From: Kalaharituber pfeilii
Taxonomy: Eukaryota > Ascomycota > Pezizomycetes > Pezizales > Pezizaceae
Assembly (NCBI GenBank): GCA_015179045.1
Contig: WHUZ01000302.1
Span: forward strand, 1 to 13,672
DNA: 13,672 nucleotides
Direction: 5' to 3'
Position 1 is the stretch's first letter; every line of letters starts with the position of its first letter. Shown piece by piece: positions 1 through 8,629 of this stretch. The position numbers and the translations under genes were made by a program. Below the pieces are notes generated by a model, which was not told the origin of the DNA, ran no database searches, and saw only the letters and a list, made by a program, of their open reading frames with translations.

Positions 1-640
1 ATTAGTACTACTTCTACAGATAATATAATCTTTTTGATCTTCTCATCACTAAGTTAGTTCTTCATCTCATATATCTGATTAGGAGTTAGAGTCTTTCCCT
101 TTCTTTTCTTCATACTAGAGCCAGCTAATATCTATAGTAGTGATACTAGTACTAGTGGTAGTAGTAGTAGTGGTAATGGTACTAGACTTATTAGCTCTAT
201 ATAAACTACTGCCTAATCTCTTACTTAGGTACTAGAAATATTCTCCTTACCAGTGAGATTTCTTGTTATTTATGTCTCTGTAGAAAGAATAAAACTTTCA
301 CTTTTTGGTATTTATATATATAATATATAGGAATACTTTCTTTTTTAGTCCTTTATTGATCTTTTCTAGAAACAGTGCAATATCACTCTCGATAGCACTG
401 AGCTTCATGGTTTTAGTATAATAGGAGTAGAGTAATATACTTACAATGGTAGTAGTAAGCTGACAGATTCTTGAGATTTTGTCTCATAGGGGAAATTTGT
501 ACTATTAGATATTTGAGAATAAGAATTAGATTAAAAAACTTAGCTTGCTGAGTACTTTTAATCTATGTAGATTTCAGTAGGAGAGTTATTGTAGTTGTAG
601 AGTCACTTCCAAATGCTTGTTCTGAGGTAGTTGTTATTAG
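1..640 (-). other. Unassigned AT-rich remnant, possibly degraded coding sequence
   Basis: No intact gene is visible. On the minus strand a short reading begins with Met at 113 and runs off the left edge (MKKRKGKTLTPNQIYEMKN, a stop, then LSDEKIKKIILSV). A different minus frame further upstream starts MKLSAIESDIALFLEKINKG near 409 and leads into a Thr/Ser-rich stretch at about 150-180, with several TAG/TAA/TGA stops. The charged composition and the type of stops look like a protein gene, perhaps of a transposon, worn down by C-to-T/G-to-A changes. I recognise no family. It could equally be non-coding AT-rich DNA. Confidence 0.25.
154..180. repeat. Short imperfect GTA/GTG trinucleotide run
   Basis: The plus strand shows about nine consecutive triplets of the type GTR/TGG (agtggtagtagtagtagtgg followed by taatggt). 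On the minus strand it would encode a Thr-rich or Pro-rich low-complexity linker, depending on frame. It lies within the unassigned remnant at 1-640. Confidence 0.5.
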
Positions 641-644
641 TGGC

Positions 645-1060
645 CTTCAATATACTTAATATACTTTATATATCCTACATCTTATGTATGTATACTCAAT
701 ATATATACTATGCTTAATGTGCCTATATCTCATAAGCGTACATAATATGCCTAATAAGATATTGTATACCTTATATAGTATATATCTTACATATACATCC
801 TCAACATGCTTAATATACCTAATATGCCTTCCAACTTATATGAGTACTTAATATACTTAATATACTTAACATACTTACTATGCTTATATATATACAATAT
901 ACTCAATATTTCATATATGTACTCAACATACTCAACAGACTCAATATGACTAATATAGCCTACATCTTATATATATATTCAATATACTCAATATACTTAA
1001 TATGCATAATATATATAATATGTTCTATAATTCTATATCTCATGCATATACTCAAGATTC
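645..1060. repeat. Degenerate 9-bp tandem repeat (CTTAATATA-type)
   Basis: This 400-bp stretch is built from variants of ACTTAATAT / ACTCAATAT / GCCTAATAT. The period is clearest at 846-890, where five 9-bp units follow one another. A longer-range echo exists: a block starting cctacatctt at about 672 recurs at about 959 with the same downstream pattern. Unit differences are mostly C/T and A/G, as expected of a repeat eroded by transitions. The plus-strand open frame at 880-1068 (62 codons, rich in Tyr and Ile) only reflects the period being a multiple of three, so I do not call it a gene. Confidence 0.7.
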
Positions 1061-1189
1061 TCTATTAATTCAATTAGGTAATATTGCAGCATGTCTAAAC
1101 TACTCTAGTTAGTATATTATAGAATTAGAATCAAGTTTATAGTATTAAAAAGAGATAGAGTCTGCTATATACTAGCTAGTTTCTAGATC

Positions 1190-1435
1190 GCTTAAGCTCT
1201 TTATTAGGTTACTGCCTTAAGCACTAGTAAGGTCACTTGAGCTCCATTGGGTCTCGTATAGATTACTAAATTTAGCACTAATTAGGTTATTCAGGCCATT
1301 TCAGTTTAAACTTCTAGGTAGATCTATTGAGTTACTGAATTAAGTACTAGTAAGGTCCCTTGGGCCCCTATTGGGTCTTAGATAGGTTACTAAGTTCAGT
1401 ACTGATAAGGTCGCTTAGGCTATTTTAGCTGCCTA
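1190..1435. repeat. Two-level tandem repeat: ~124-bp unit made of two ~54-69-bp halves
   Basis: Four related subunits share a core of the form RGTTACTRARTTYAGYACTR followed by an AAGGTC..CTTRGGC-type tail. Their cores lie near 1207, 1261, 1330 and 1385. The first and third are 123 bp apart and the second and fourth 124 bp apart, so a two-subunit block was duplicated in tandem. A partial tail (atcgcttaagctc) at about 1187 may be the end of a further copy. Most differences are transitions. No coding potential was seen, and this is not a known transposon end as far as I can tell. Confidence 0.65.
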
Positions 1436-1598
1436 TTGTAATCCTATGAGCCAGCTAGAATAGCTCCTAATAGTAACTATAATACCATAGTAAGATAATA
1501 CAACTAGACTAAGTATAGCATAAGTTGTTAATTAATTTAGTTTCAGCTAATATATTGATACTATGAGAATTACTCCTACTTGTATATTGAATTTAAGA
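1436..1598. other. AT-rich spacer, nothing recognised
   Basis: This stretch separates two tandem-repeat families. I see no ORF of note, no RNA gene and no repeat structure in it. Confidence 0.5.
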
Positions 1599-1706
1599 GT
1601 TAATTTAGAGGTTAATTTAGGAGTCAATTCAGGAGTTAATTTAGGAGTTAATTCCAGAGTCAATTTAGAAGTCAATTTAGGAATCCATGCAAAAGTTAAT
1701 TTTTAT
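1599..1706. repeat. 12-bp minisatellite, consensus GTYAATTTAGGA
   Basis: Nine consecutive 12-bp units start at 1599, 1611, 1623, 1635, 1647, 1659, 1671, 1683 and 1695. The first seven are clear and the last two degenerate. Differences between units are mainly C/T or A/G (GTT/GTC, TTA/TCA, AGA/GGA). The plus frame reads as a Val-Asn-Leu-Gly/Glu tetrapeptide repeat inside a 63-codon frame (1563-1754) that runs into the adjacent LTR. That frame has no family resemblance and is better explained by the 12-bp period. The array ends about 25 bp before the retrotransposon's left LTR. Confidence 0.8.
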
Positions 1707-1725
1707 AGAAAGTACTTCTTTATCC

Positions 1726-1730
1726 TTTTT
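1726..1730. repeat. Probable target-site duplication, left copy
   Basis: The five bases outside the left LTR are ttttt. The five outside the right LTR (8462-8466) are ttctt, differing by one C-to-T change. The sequence is too simple to be decisive alone. It gains weight because removing the element and one copy of ttctt restores an exact match to the T-rich repeat at 8517-8537. Confidence 0.55.
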
Positions 1731-2259
1731 TATAATAGGAGTACTTTATCATAACTAATTATATCAATAAAAACTTAGAATATATTCTTATACAAAAATA
1801 ACTTTAAGCAGAAGTATTACAGCTTTTACTAATAATAGTTTTTCTATTAGGATGGGCTATCTAGCTCAAGTTAAATACTCTTACTAGATCCTATTCTATG
1901 TGTTCTTTCTGACAGTGGCTTTCTATAGAGGCTAAAGCCTTGTTCTAATCTACTAGATATATAGTCTAATCTATTATCTATCAGGTTTTAGACATCAGCT
2001 TCTTCTAGTACTAAACTTAGCCTAGTTATTTCTTCTAGAGATAATAGAGTAGTATTTCTAATTAGGGCCCTGTGCCAGCTTACTCTACTAAGCAGTAGGT
2101 AACTAACAGTATCCTGTCCTAATTAACCCTAGGCTTCTTACTTAGTACTTACTATTATTTCCTAATGGTATTATACTACTAATAGAGTAAGTATTCTAAT
2201 AATAACTACCTCATTAGGAGATCATAGACTCTCTATCAATTATATCAACCTCTGTAATA
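1731..2259 (-). repeat. 3' LTR of element 1
   Basis: This 529-bp stretch aligns along its whole length with 7931-8461. In the first 110 positions I count 13 differences, 11 of them transitions. Homology begins at tataatagga on the left and stops after tgtaata on the right. The ends read TA...TA instead of TG...CA, as expected if both termini suffered C-to-T change on one strand or the other. On the minus strand it lies directly after a purine-rich tract, as a 3' LTR should. Confidence 0.9.
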
Positions 2260-2271
2260 TTACTCCTTTCC
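2260..2271 (-). other. Candidate polypurine tract of element 1
   Basis: The minus strand reads GGAAAGGAGTAA immediately before the first base of the 3' LTR. This is the expected place for the plus-strand primer of reverse transcription. It is short and possibly altered by mutation, so the call rests mainly on position. Confidence 0.5.
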
Positions 2272-2324
2272 TAGTTTCTTATCCTCAAGATCTTAACTCA
2301 AAAATCTCTATCTGCCTACAGATG

Positions 2325-2746
2325 TCTGTTATAAAACTCCTTCAAAATTTTCTCACTTATTCTAACTAAGTTCTTATAACCTTTCCATATTGCTTCCTTA
2401 TCTAAGTATCCTTCCTACAATACTAAATACTTTACTAAGTACTCATACTTCCTCTTATTTTTTCTGCTTTCAATGATATTCTAAACTATCTAATTGACTT
2501 TACCCTTGATTTCTTCTGAGAGGGGTAGAGGAATATATTGAGTTGAATCTAGACTTTACCAATAGGATTTCAATAAGCTTACATAGAAAACCAGATATAC
2601 TTTTATAGTTGAGGGTAACTCTAGTTTATATACTTGAGTTTCTATTACTTTGGTAATTTTGAAAGGTCTAGCTTTTTAGTAGTCAAGTTTCTTAGAAGGT
2701 CAGTGGGATTGCTTGTTTTGCTTACTAACCATAATAAGATCTCCTA
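2325..2746 (-). pseudogene. Element 1 integrase C-terminal GPY/F module plus chromodomain (degraded)
   Basis: One minus-strand frame, interrupted by stops, spans both modules. It opens with KVGDLIMVSKQNKQ near 2746. It then gives KLDY, a stop, and KARPFKITKV, matching the GPY/F pattern (KLD-K--GPFKI). YKLELPSTIKVYLVFYVSLL corresponds to the usual LP-S-KVHPVFHVSLL, with His-to-Tyr changes. About 40 codons later NIIESRKNKRKYEYLVKY begins the chromodomain core, followed by GYLDKEAIWKGYKNL and EKILKEFYNRH. Chromodomains at this position are known to direct chromovirus integration to methylated-histone chromatin. Here the aromatic cage and several Trp positions are altered (W to Y or stop), so function is lost. 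The frame ends where the LTR begins. Confidence 0.85.
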
Positions 2747-3059
2747 CTTTGAGGCTTAGTTGTTTAAGTTTTTTAGTATTAAACTATTAAGTTATCTTGA
2801 TTCTAGCTTTTAGAATATTCTCTCTAAGTTATTTCCAAGTTCCTTCTCAGACTTTCTTTAGAAGTTTACTAGTAAAATTCTAGAATTCGATCTTTCTTAA
2901 TGGTTTCTAGGACTAGCTAGGTTCAAACCCAAAGTTGGCTTCGAAAGGAGACATACCTGTTGTTTTAGAGGAGGAGGAGTTATATGCAAACTCTGCTATA
3001 GGCAAAAGGTCTTCCTAATCATCTTGCTTTTAAAAACAATAGTATTGTAGATATTATTC

Positions 3060-3600
3060 TAGAGTTTAGTTTGTTCACTCTGTTTGCCTATCAGTTTCAG
3101 GGTAGAAGGCAGTCAATAGCTTTGTCGTAATGCCTAATAGATCCATTAGTACTTGCCAGAAATATAAAGTTACTTTTGAGTCTTAGTCTGAGATGATATC
3201 TTCTAAAAGTCTATAATACTTCTAATAGAATCTTAAAAAGGCTTGAGTAAGATCTTTAGTAGTAGTGTTAGTGAGAAGAGAGATGAAATAGGCTATTTTA
3301 GTAAATTAGTCAATAATTACTCAAATAATAGTACAGCTATTAGACTCAGAAGTTTAGTAATCTAATTTATCAAGATTAATAACTAGGGATAGTAAGGTAC
3401 TTCTCATAGTTTTAAAAGTCTATATTTTCAGTATCTGCTTGATTTATCCTTTTAGTATGTATTATAAGAGCGTACATAATCCTATATGTCTTGCTCGATA
3501 TTAACCCAGTAATAGTTAGCCTTAATTCAGTCTAAAGTCTTATAAATACTGAAATGTCTAGTGATTTTATTATCATAGTTATCTTGAAGGATTCTGTTTT
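3060..3600 (-). pseudogene. Element 1 integrase: zinc domain and DDE core (degraded)
   Basis: The core keeps all three catalytic codons in one frame: Asp at 3369-3371 (INLDKLD), Asp at 3186-3188 (DIISD, stop, DSK) and Glu at 3078-3080 (FYPETDRQTE). That gives 60 residues between the Asps and exactly 35 between the second Asp and Glu, the D-D-35-E spacing of retroviral-type integrases. The zinc-binding domain at 3450-3585 reads NYDNKITRHFSIYKTLD ... YVRSYNTY where the family has H-H-C-C. The first His and both Cys are Tyr, each one transition away. Stops follow the first VIID of the core and split DIISD from DSK. The zinc domain and core are not in the same frame, so an indel probably lies between about 3370 and 3550. 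Confidence 0.9.
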
Positions 3601-3904
3601 TAATTTCCTTATTGTCTAAGATAAACTACTAGTATTTCTAGAGAAGGAGTTGTCTTTAACCATAAAGTTCTTATCTACTAGTTAACTCTCTTCCTTAACT
3701 GCTTCTTAGTTTTTACTCAATCTGTAGAACTCTCTCTAACAGTCTATAAGTTATCTTAGAAGGTGTCCCTTAGCTTTACTACCTTTGTTGTAGCTAGTCT
3801 GAATTGTTCAAGCTTAAACAAGAACTGTACTGGTTAGTAGATCTTTACTCTCTTCTCAGAAGTAGTGATCTTAATGCCTACTTAATGTATCTGACTTCTC
3901 ATTT

Positions 3905-4240
3905 TTCTCTTCAGGTCTATACCTCATCATGAAATCAAATTCTTCAGAAACTTAGCCTGTCTTACTTGTTTTCAAGTCAAAGTTTTCATAGTACTAAAGT
4001 ACTCAAAGCTTTTTATTTTATTTAAATGAGTATCTATTATTGATAGGACTTAAGTAGTAGTTCCTACTCCTTGAAGGCTTTGATGATAGCTACCATTTCT
4101 TTATTATAGATATTATAATTAATTTCTACTAGTTAGAATTTTTATAATATAAAAGCATATAGGTGTAGTTTGCTATTGGGTTAAAGCTGAGATAAGACTG
4201 CTCCTACAGTATAGTCACTAGCATTAGTTTTCAATAATAG
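3905..4240 (-). pseudogene. Element 1 RNase H domain (degraded)
   Basis: The minus strand reads LLKTNASDYTVGAVLSQL at about 4180-4232, corresponding to the TDASD--VGAVLSQ motif of Ty3/gypsy RNase H, with the catalytic Asp codon now AAT (Asn; 4224-4226). It continues to EINYNIYNKEMVAIIKAFKE at about 4075-4135, the counterpart of the Y-IYDKE-LAI segment, where the catalytic Glu survives but the nearby Asps became Asn. A remnant of the downstream region (HKNLEYFST-like) can be read in another frame near 4000. Multiple in-frame stops separate these blocks. The domain follows RT directly, as in other elements of this group. Confidence 0.85.
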
Positions 4241-4369
4241 TCTCCTTCTCCAATTAGAAGTATACTAGAATTGGTATAGTTGTAAACCTTTTCTTGATTT
4301 CATTAAAGGCTTGTTGTCTTACTTGAGTTTATTTCTAAGATAGGTTTTTCTTAGTTAATTCTGTTAAAA

Positions 4370-5130
4370 GATATACGATTTTAGAGAACCCTTTAATAAA
4401 CTTTCTATAAAAATTAGCAAACTCTAGGAATTCTTATATATTTTTGACTCAATAAGGGGTTGCCCAATTCTTAACTTTCTTCACCTTTTTCTTAGTCATT
4501 TAAATTCCTTACAGAGAAATCTTATAATGTAAGAATTCTACTACTTGCTGATAGAAGCAACTCTTTCCTAGGTTCACTTCCAAACTAGCCTTATTAAGCT
4601 TTACTAGTACCTCTTTTACTAGACATTTATGCTCCTTATTATTTTCTAAATATATTATAATATCATTCAAATATATTACAACTCCATCATCAAGCAAGTC
4701 ATGAAATATGCTACCATCATAGTTTAGAAGGTGGCAGGGATATTGCAAAGTCTGAAGAGCATAACTTGCCAATAGTATAATCCAAACCAAGTATAGAATA
4801 CAGTTTTCTCTTCATTTTCTTTGGCTATACATACTAGATTATAACTATTTTTTAGATCTAACTTTATAAATATTTTAGCCTTATTTAGATGTTCTTGAAG
4901 TTCTATCATAAGAGGTAGAAGGTATTAATTCTTAATAGTTACTTTATTAAGTATATAGTAATTTGTATAGACTTAATAGGTATTATTGGATTTTTGGACT
5001 AATAGGATAAGTACTACTACTAATAATTAGGACTTTATAATTTTTTCTAGTACTTTTTGCTTGTTAAGCCATTCTTTTAAATCTCAGAGTTCATTTTCAG
5101 AAAATAGGTATAGTAGTTCCCATGGAGCCT
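4370..5130 (-). pseudogene. Element 1 reverse transcriptase (degraded, frameshifted)
   Basis: From its N-terminal side on the minus strand: LYLFSENEL and DLKEWLNKQKVLEKII (about 5110-5035), remnants of the fingers, then FIKLDLKNSYNLVCI holding the first catalytic Asp at 4856-4858. Then come LYYWQVMLFRLCNIPATF (usual pattern VMPFGL-NAPATF) and the active-site box VVIYLNDIIIY at 4656-4682, where YLDD is changed to YLND (Asn codon 4665-4667). FLEFANFYRKFIKGFSK (about 4380-4430) is the thumb motif. The distance from first Asp to the YxDD Asp is 191 bases, one short of the expected 192. The frame change falls near 4713, so one base is probably missing there. The largest open pieces are 4724-4909 and 4509-4790. 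No activity is possible. Confidence 0.92.
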
Positions 5131-5499
5131 CTGCTCTAGAGACTAATTTGATAGTATTGTTAAACTAGAAGTAAGCTAGTAATTAATTACTCTACTCTTA
5201 ACTACAGAGGTGAGCCTACTTGTAGTAAACTGCAGAGAGAAGTCCTATAATATCTTCTCTATTCTTAGTATACAGACTAAACTAGCTACCTATATATCAA
5301 GAGTTATCTAATATTTCCTTCTTTAGAATAATATTATTAATAATACTTATCTAGAACTCTTTAAGAGAAGCAATACTACTGGTAATAGCTACTCCACTAT
5401 TTTATAGTTCCTTTCTCCTAGTCTATATCTAGGTTATACTTATTGAGCCAGAAGATTAAAAGGTATCCATCTACTCTATCATCGATTTACTTAACTACA

Positions 5500-5690
5500 C
5501 ATACTAGACCTTCAAAGTAATTTCTTATTACTAGCTTTACTGGCTTAGTATAGTATACTTCTATCTATGTGATTGGTTGCTTGCTTTTATTTTGAACTAT
5601 GATTGATTTTGTATACTTCTTAATGAGAATATTAGAACTTTGGACAAATTCTTTATTGAAGATTAGTTCTATAGCTCCATAATTTAATTA
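5500..5690 (-). pseudogene. Element 1 aspartic protease (degraded)
   Basis: A minus-strand frame reads LNYGAIELIFNKEFVQ, which fits the retropepsin entry D-[ST/C]-G-A-T---F. The Asp codon is now AAT (Asn; 5682-5684) and the residue before Gly is Tyr. Downstream come KKYTKSIIVQNKSKQPIT and IEVYYTKPVKLVI, resembling the middle strands of the protease fold, and NKYNLDID further along, where family members have W(L)-YNP-IDW. It lies between the gag zinc knuckle and RT, as expected. The identification relies on one motif plus position. Confidence 0.7.
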
Positions 5691-6239
5691 CAATTAGCAA
5701 GCAATTTTCTATTATTTGACTTTGACAATTAACTAAATAATGAATCGTGCTAAGTATACTAGTTCAGTGGTATTGATTTCAGTATATTATCTCTTTATTT
5801 GGATTACAATACTAGCTTCTCAAACTAGTACTATCTACCTGATAGACCCAAATATAATGATAGTGAGTTAGTATAATAGAAGCAGTAAGGTTGAGGAAAA
5901 TAGTAGATCTAAGTAAGATAAATTTATAAGAATATAATTATGATTAGAACATGCCTACATATTCAGCTAATGAAGCTAACCTTAACTAATCTTAGATTTT
6001 GTTGGATCTCTTATTTATTCACTAGTTGAATAGGCTGAAACTTCTAATAATAGTTCTTATACTACTAATAATCCTATATATAAAGTATAAGGATACTTTA
6101 ATCAATATTTGCAAAGATTCTTTGATCTAACAGAATAGTCTTTATAAACTTGCTTATAACCTTCTAGTAATATAACAAGTATATATTGATACAATTAAAT
6201 ATTATACAGAAAATACCTGACCATTTTTTTCTCTGAGTC

Positions 6240-7700
6240 TTATTGACTCCTTGCTATTAGTAGCTTATATTCTCCTTTACTATTCTCTATCAACTCAATA
6301 ATTCTTCTATCATATTTATTAGATTTTAGACTAAAAACTATAGAAATCTTCATATCCTTCTTCTTCTTGTCTCTTTTAGAGTTCTGCTCCTTCTCTTCTT
6401 TCTTCTGCTTAATTGTCACTCTCTTGGTAACTGGCTTCTCCTTCCAATACTCATACTACTTATAGGTATCCTTACTATATCTAAGACAGGTGTGTGCCTT
6501 TTATTGCTCTTTAATGATCTTATTAGGGATGCCTTTGAGTTCAGTATCCTTAGACTTGAAGTCCAAGTTCTTGTTTTCTCGTTTCCTCTAGACTATGTAA
6601 TTTATGACTGGTTTGTGCCTATGCAAGTTTAACTTCTCTATTTAATTCTCATACTATTTTATTCTTTATAATTTTCTTATTATATCTAGTTTGCCATATA
6701 AGATTTGTAAGAGAGTCAAGAAAGTTGTCAATTAAGATAATATGCTTCAACTCAGACTATTAGGTAAAGGCCTGTTCTCTCCCTACTTATATTGCAAAAA
6801 AGAAGTAGAGAACTTCACAAAATGTAGTCTATTAGAACCATTTTGGGTTAAGATTAGTATTTTATTATTCAGAGAGTTAGCAAGCTGTATTGATATCAAT
6901 TTTCAGGTAGTAGGATTCGTACTATTTTATAGGATCTCTGTGCTTGTCAGTGGTATTACACTGGAGAAGATTTACAGTATATTAGATCTTAGTAATATTG
7001 TTTCTATACTTTTATTCCTCCAATACCCATATATTTTCCAACTGCTATATGAACTGCTTTAGATCCTTAGGATCACTCTTATAGAGTTATAGTTTTGGAG
7101 CCTCTGAGGTCTCTTTCTACTTAAGTATTGTTTTAAAGAATTATATGAAAAATTCCTTTATTAATTCTAATATAGTCTACTTTTTTCTTTTCTACTTTTT
7201 CTTCCTCTTTTTTTTCTTTCTCTTCTTTCTCAGAGTTGGAACTAGAGGGGCTACCTCTTACTTCAGATTTTTTTTGACTTCTTGGTAGGGGAGAAGGAAG
7301 TCCTTCTCCTATAAAACTGGATATACATTGCCTGCCTAAGCTTCTCAGTCCAGATTCTGATAGTAGAGATAAGGCAGATTCTCCTTATCTCTGCTTATCA
7401 GCTACTGTATATTGATCATTACTATCTTCTTCCTTAAGAGTATACTTCCCTTAGTCTATTACTTGCTTGAACTTAGTTTTCAACTTAGGTATTATAATAG
7501 CTAATATTATCTATTCCTAATCTATTTTAGTAGTTTGTAGAGGAATAATTGTTTATTTTATACTATCCAGGATAGATTATTAATACTTATGGATAGTTCG
7601 TATTATATATATAGTAGCTTCTTGTATAAATATTATTTGTATATATATTTCCTGTTGAAACTGCAGTGACTATACTTAGATGACTATGACCTCTGTATTA
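6240..7700 (-). pseudogene. Element 1 gag: capsid region and zinc knuckle (degraded)
   Basis: The N-terminal part includes a Ser/Pro-rich and Lys/Glu-rich low-complexity stretch (about 7185-7320: SPSSSNSEKEEKEKKRKKKK). The capsid entry motif is at about 7010-7080, SDPKDLKQFI, a stop, QLENIWVLEE. It fits the G-DP--L--FL--LE pattern of retrotransposon gag, and the stop at 7045-7047 is a CAG-to-TAG type change. A zinc knuckle sits at 6447-6488 inside AHTCLRYSKDTYK, stop, YEYWKEKPV. Only the first Cys remains of the CX2CX4HX4C signature; the other two Cys and the His are Tyr. A Lys-rich tail follows (KQKKEEKEQNSKRDKKKKD). No open frame of useful length remains. The exact start cannot be set. Confidence 0.8.
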
Positions 7701-7930
7701 ATAACTTCAGCTAGAGTTTCTTGAAACCATTTCTAGAATTCTATGAGATTAACTGAAGGAATTTTCTGAAACTTTTTAAGAAAAATATTTAGAAGCTTGC
7801 TAGTAACTGTATGGGGTTCCCTAATAATTAGGATCTTTGCTATGTCTATAGTAAGGAGGGCTTCTGGGTACTATTTAATTGTAAGAAGTACTATAGTGAT
7901 AGCTGTAGAGATAATAACTTAAAGTTATAG

Positions 7931-8461
7931 TATAATAGGAGTACTTTATTATGGCCGATTATATAAATAAAAACTTAGAATATATTCTTATACAAAAATA
8001 ACTTTAAGTGGGAATAATATAGCTTTCACTAATAATAGTTCTTTTGTTAAAGCAGGCTATCCAGCTCAAGTTAAATACTCTTACTAAATCCCATTTTAAG
8101 TACCTTTTCTGACAGTGACTCTTAATAGAGGCTGAGGCCTTATTCCAATCTATTGAATATACAGTTTAGTCTATTACCTATTAGATTTCAGACTTATTAG
8201 CTCCTCTTAGTACTAAATCTAGTCTAGTCATCTATTTTAGAGATGACAGAATAGCATTTCTAATTAGGGCCATATGGTAGCTTACTCTGCGAAGCCATAG
8301 GTAAGTGACAGTATCCTATCCTGATTAATCCTAGGTTTCTTGCTTAGTACTTACTATTATTTTCTAATAGTATTATATTACTAATAGAGTAACTATTCTA
8401 ATAATGACTACATCATTAGAAGATTATAAATTCTCTATTAACTATATTAACCTTTATGATA
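7931..8461 (-). repeat. 5' LTR of element 1
   Basis: This 531-bp copy matches 1731-2259 from tataatagga to the terminal tatgata. It keeps some C and G bases lost in the other copy (for example atggccgatt here against ataactaatt there). Its termini also read TA...TA. On the minus strand it precedes gag and would have carried the promoter, but no promoter element can be pointed to with confidence. Confidence 0.9.
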
Positions 8462-8466
8462 TTCTT
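8462..8466. repeat. Probable target-site duplication, right copy
   Basis: The bases ttctt adjoin the outer edge of the 5' LTR and pair with ttttt at 1726-1730. This copy is the likelier original because it fits the repeat array in which it lies. Confidence 0.55.
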
Positions 8467-8555
8467 TATACTTCATCATCTTTCTTTGTACTTCTTTATT
8501 CTTCTTTATACTTCATTATCCTTCTTTATACTTTTTTATCCTTTTTTATACTTCA
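8463..8555. repeat. T-rich tandem repeat (CTTCTTTATACTTCATTATC-type), insertion target of element 1
   Basis: About five imperfect copies of a roughly 17-20-bp unit built from CTTCTTTATA and CTTCATTATC occur here. The same unit appears just left of element 1 (cttctttatcc at 1715-1725). The retrotransposon therefore sits inside this array and has split it. Confidence 0.75.
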
Positions 8556-8629
8556 CATAATCTACTCATATATTATATAACCTACTTACATATATTATTA
8601 GGTTTCATTCAATACTATGAAATACTATA

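Larger units (their letters stand above)
1731..8461 (-). mobile_element. Element 1: complete, RIP-like degraded Ty3/gypsy chromovirus
   Basis: Two directly repeated LTRs of about 530 bp bracket a 5.67-kb interior. Read on the minus strand, it carries in order gag (about 7700-6240), protease (about 5690-5500), reverse transcriptase (5130-4370), RNase H (4240-3905), integrase (3600-2560) and a C-terminal chromodomain (2515-2325). This is the canonical Ty3/gypsy order, and the chromodomain places it among the chromoviruses. Every domain carries in-frame stops, nearly all explicable as Trp (TGG), Gln (CAG/CAA) or Arg (CGA) codons changed by one transition. A single-base deletion near 4713 also breaks RT. 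The leader at 7700-7930 and the linkers at 5690-6240 and 5130-5500 hold no recognisable motif. No convincing tRNA primer-binding site is legible just inside the 5' LTR. The element cannot make active protein. Confidence 0.92.

Noticed and set aside
880..1068. 62-codon plus-strand frame rich in Tyr and Ile
   Set aside because: It is a by-product of the 9-bp AT repeat, whose period keeps a frame open.
1599..1706. Interstitial telomere repeat
   Set aside because: The unit contains TTTAGGA but has a strict 12-bp period and no TTAGGG units.
6742..7062. 106-codon plus-strand open frame
   Set aside because: It lies antisense to the degraded gag of element 1 and includes the reverse of the capsid motif. 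Its composition is low in complexity and it has no family features, so it is a shadow.
7905..7930. tRNA primer-binding site of element 1
   Set aside because: The sequence just inside the 5' LTR does not resemble the 3' end of any tRNA I can recognise. It may be mutated beyond recognition.
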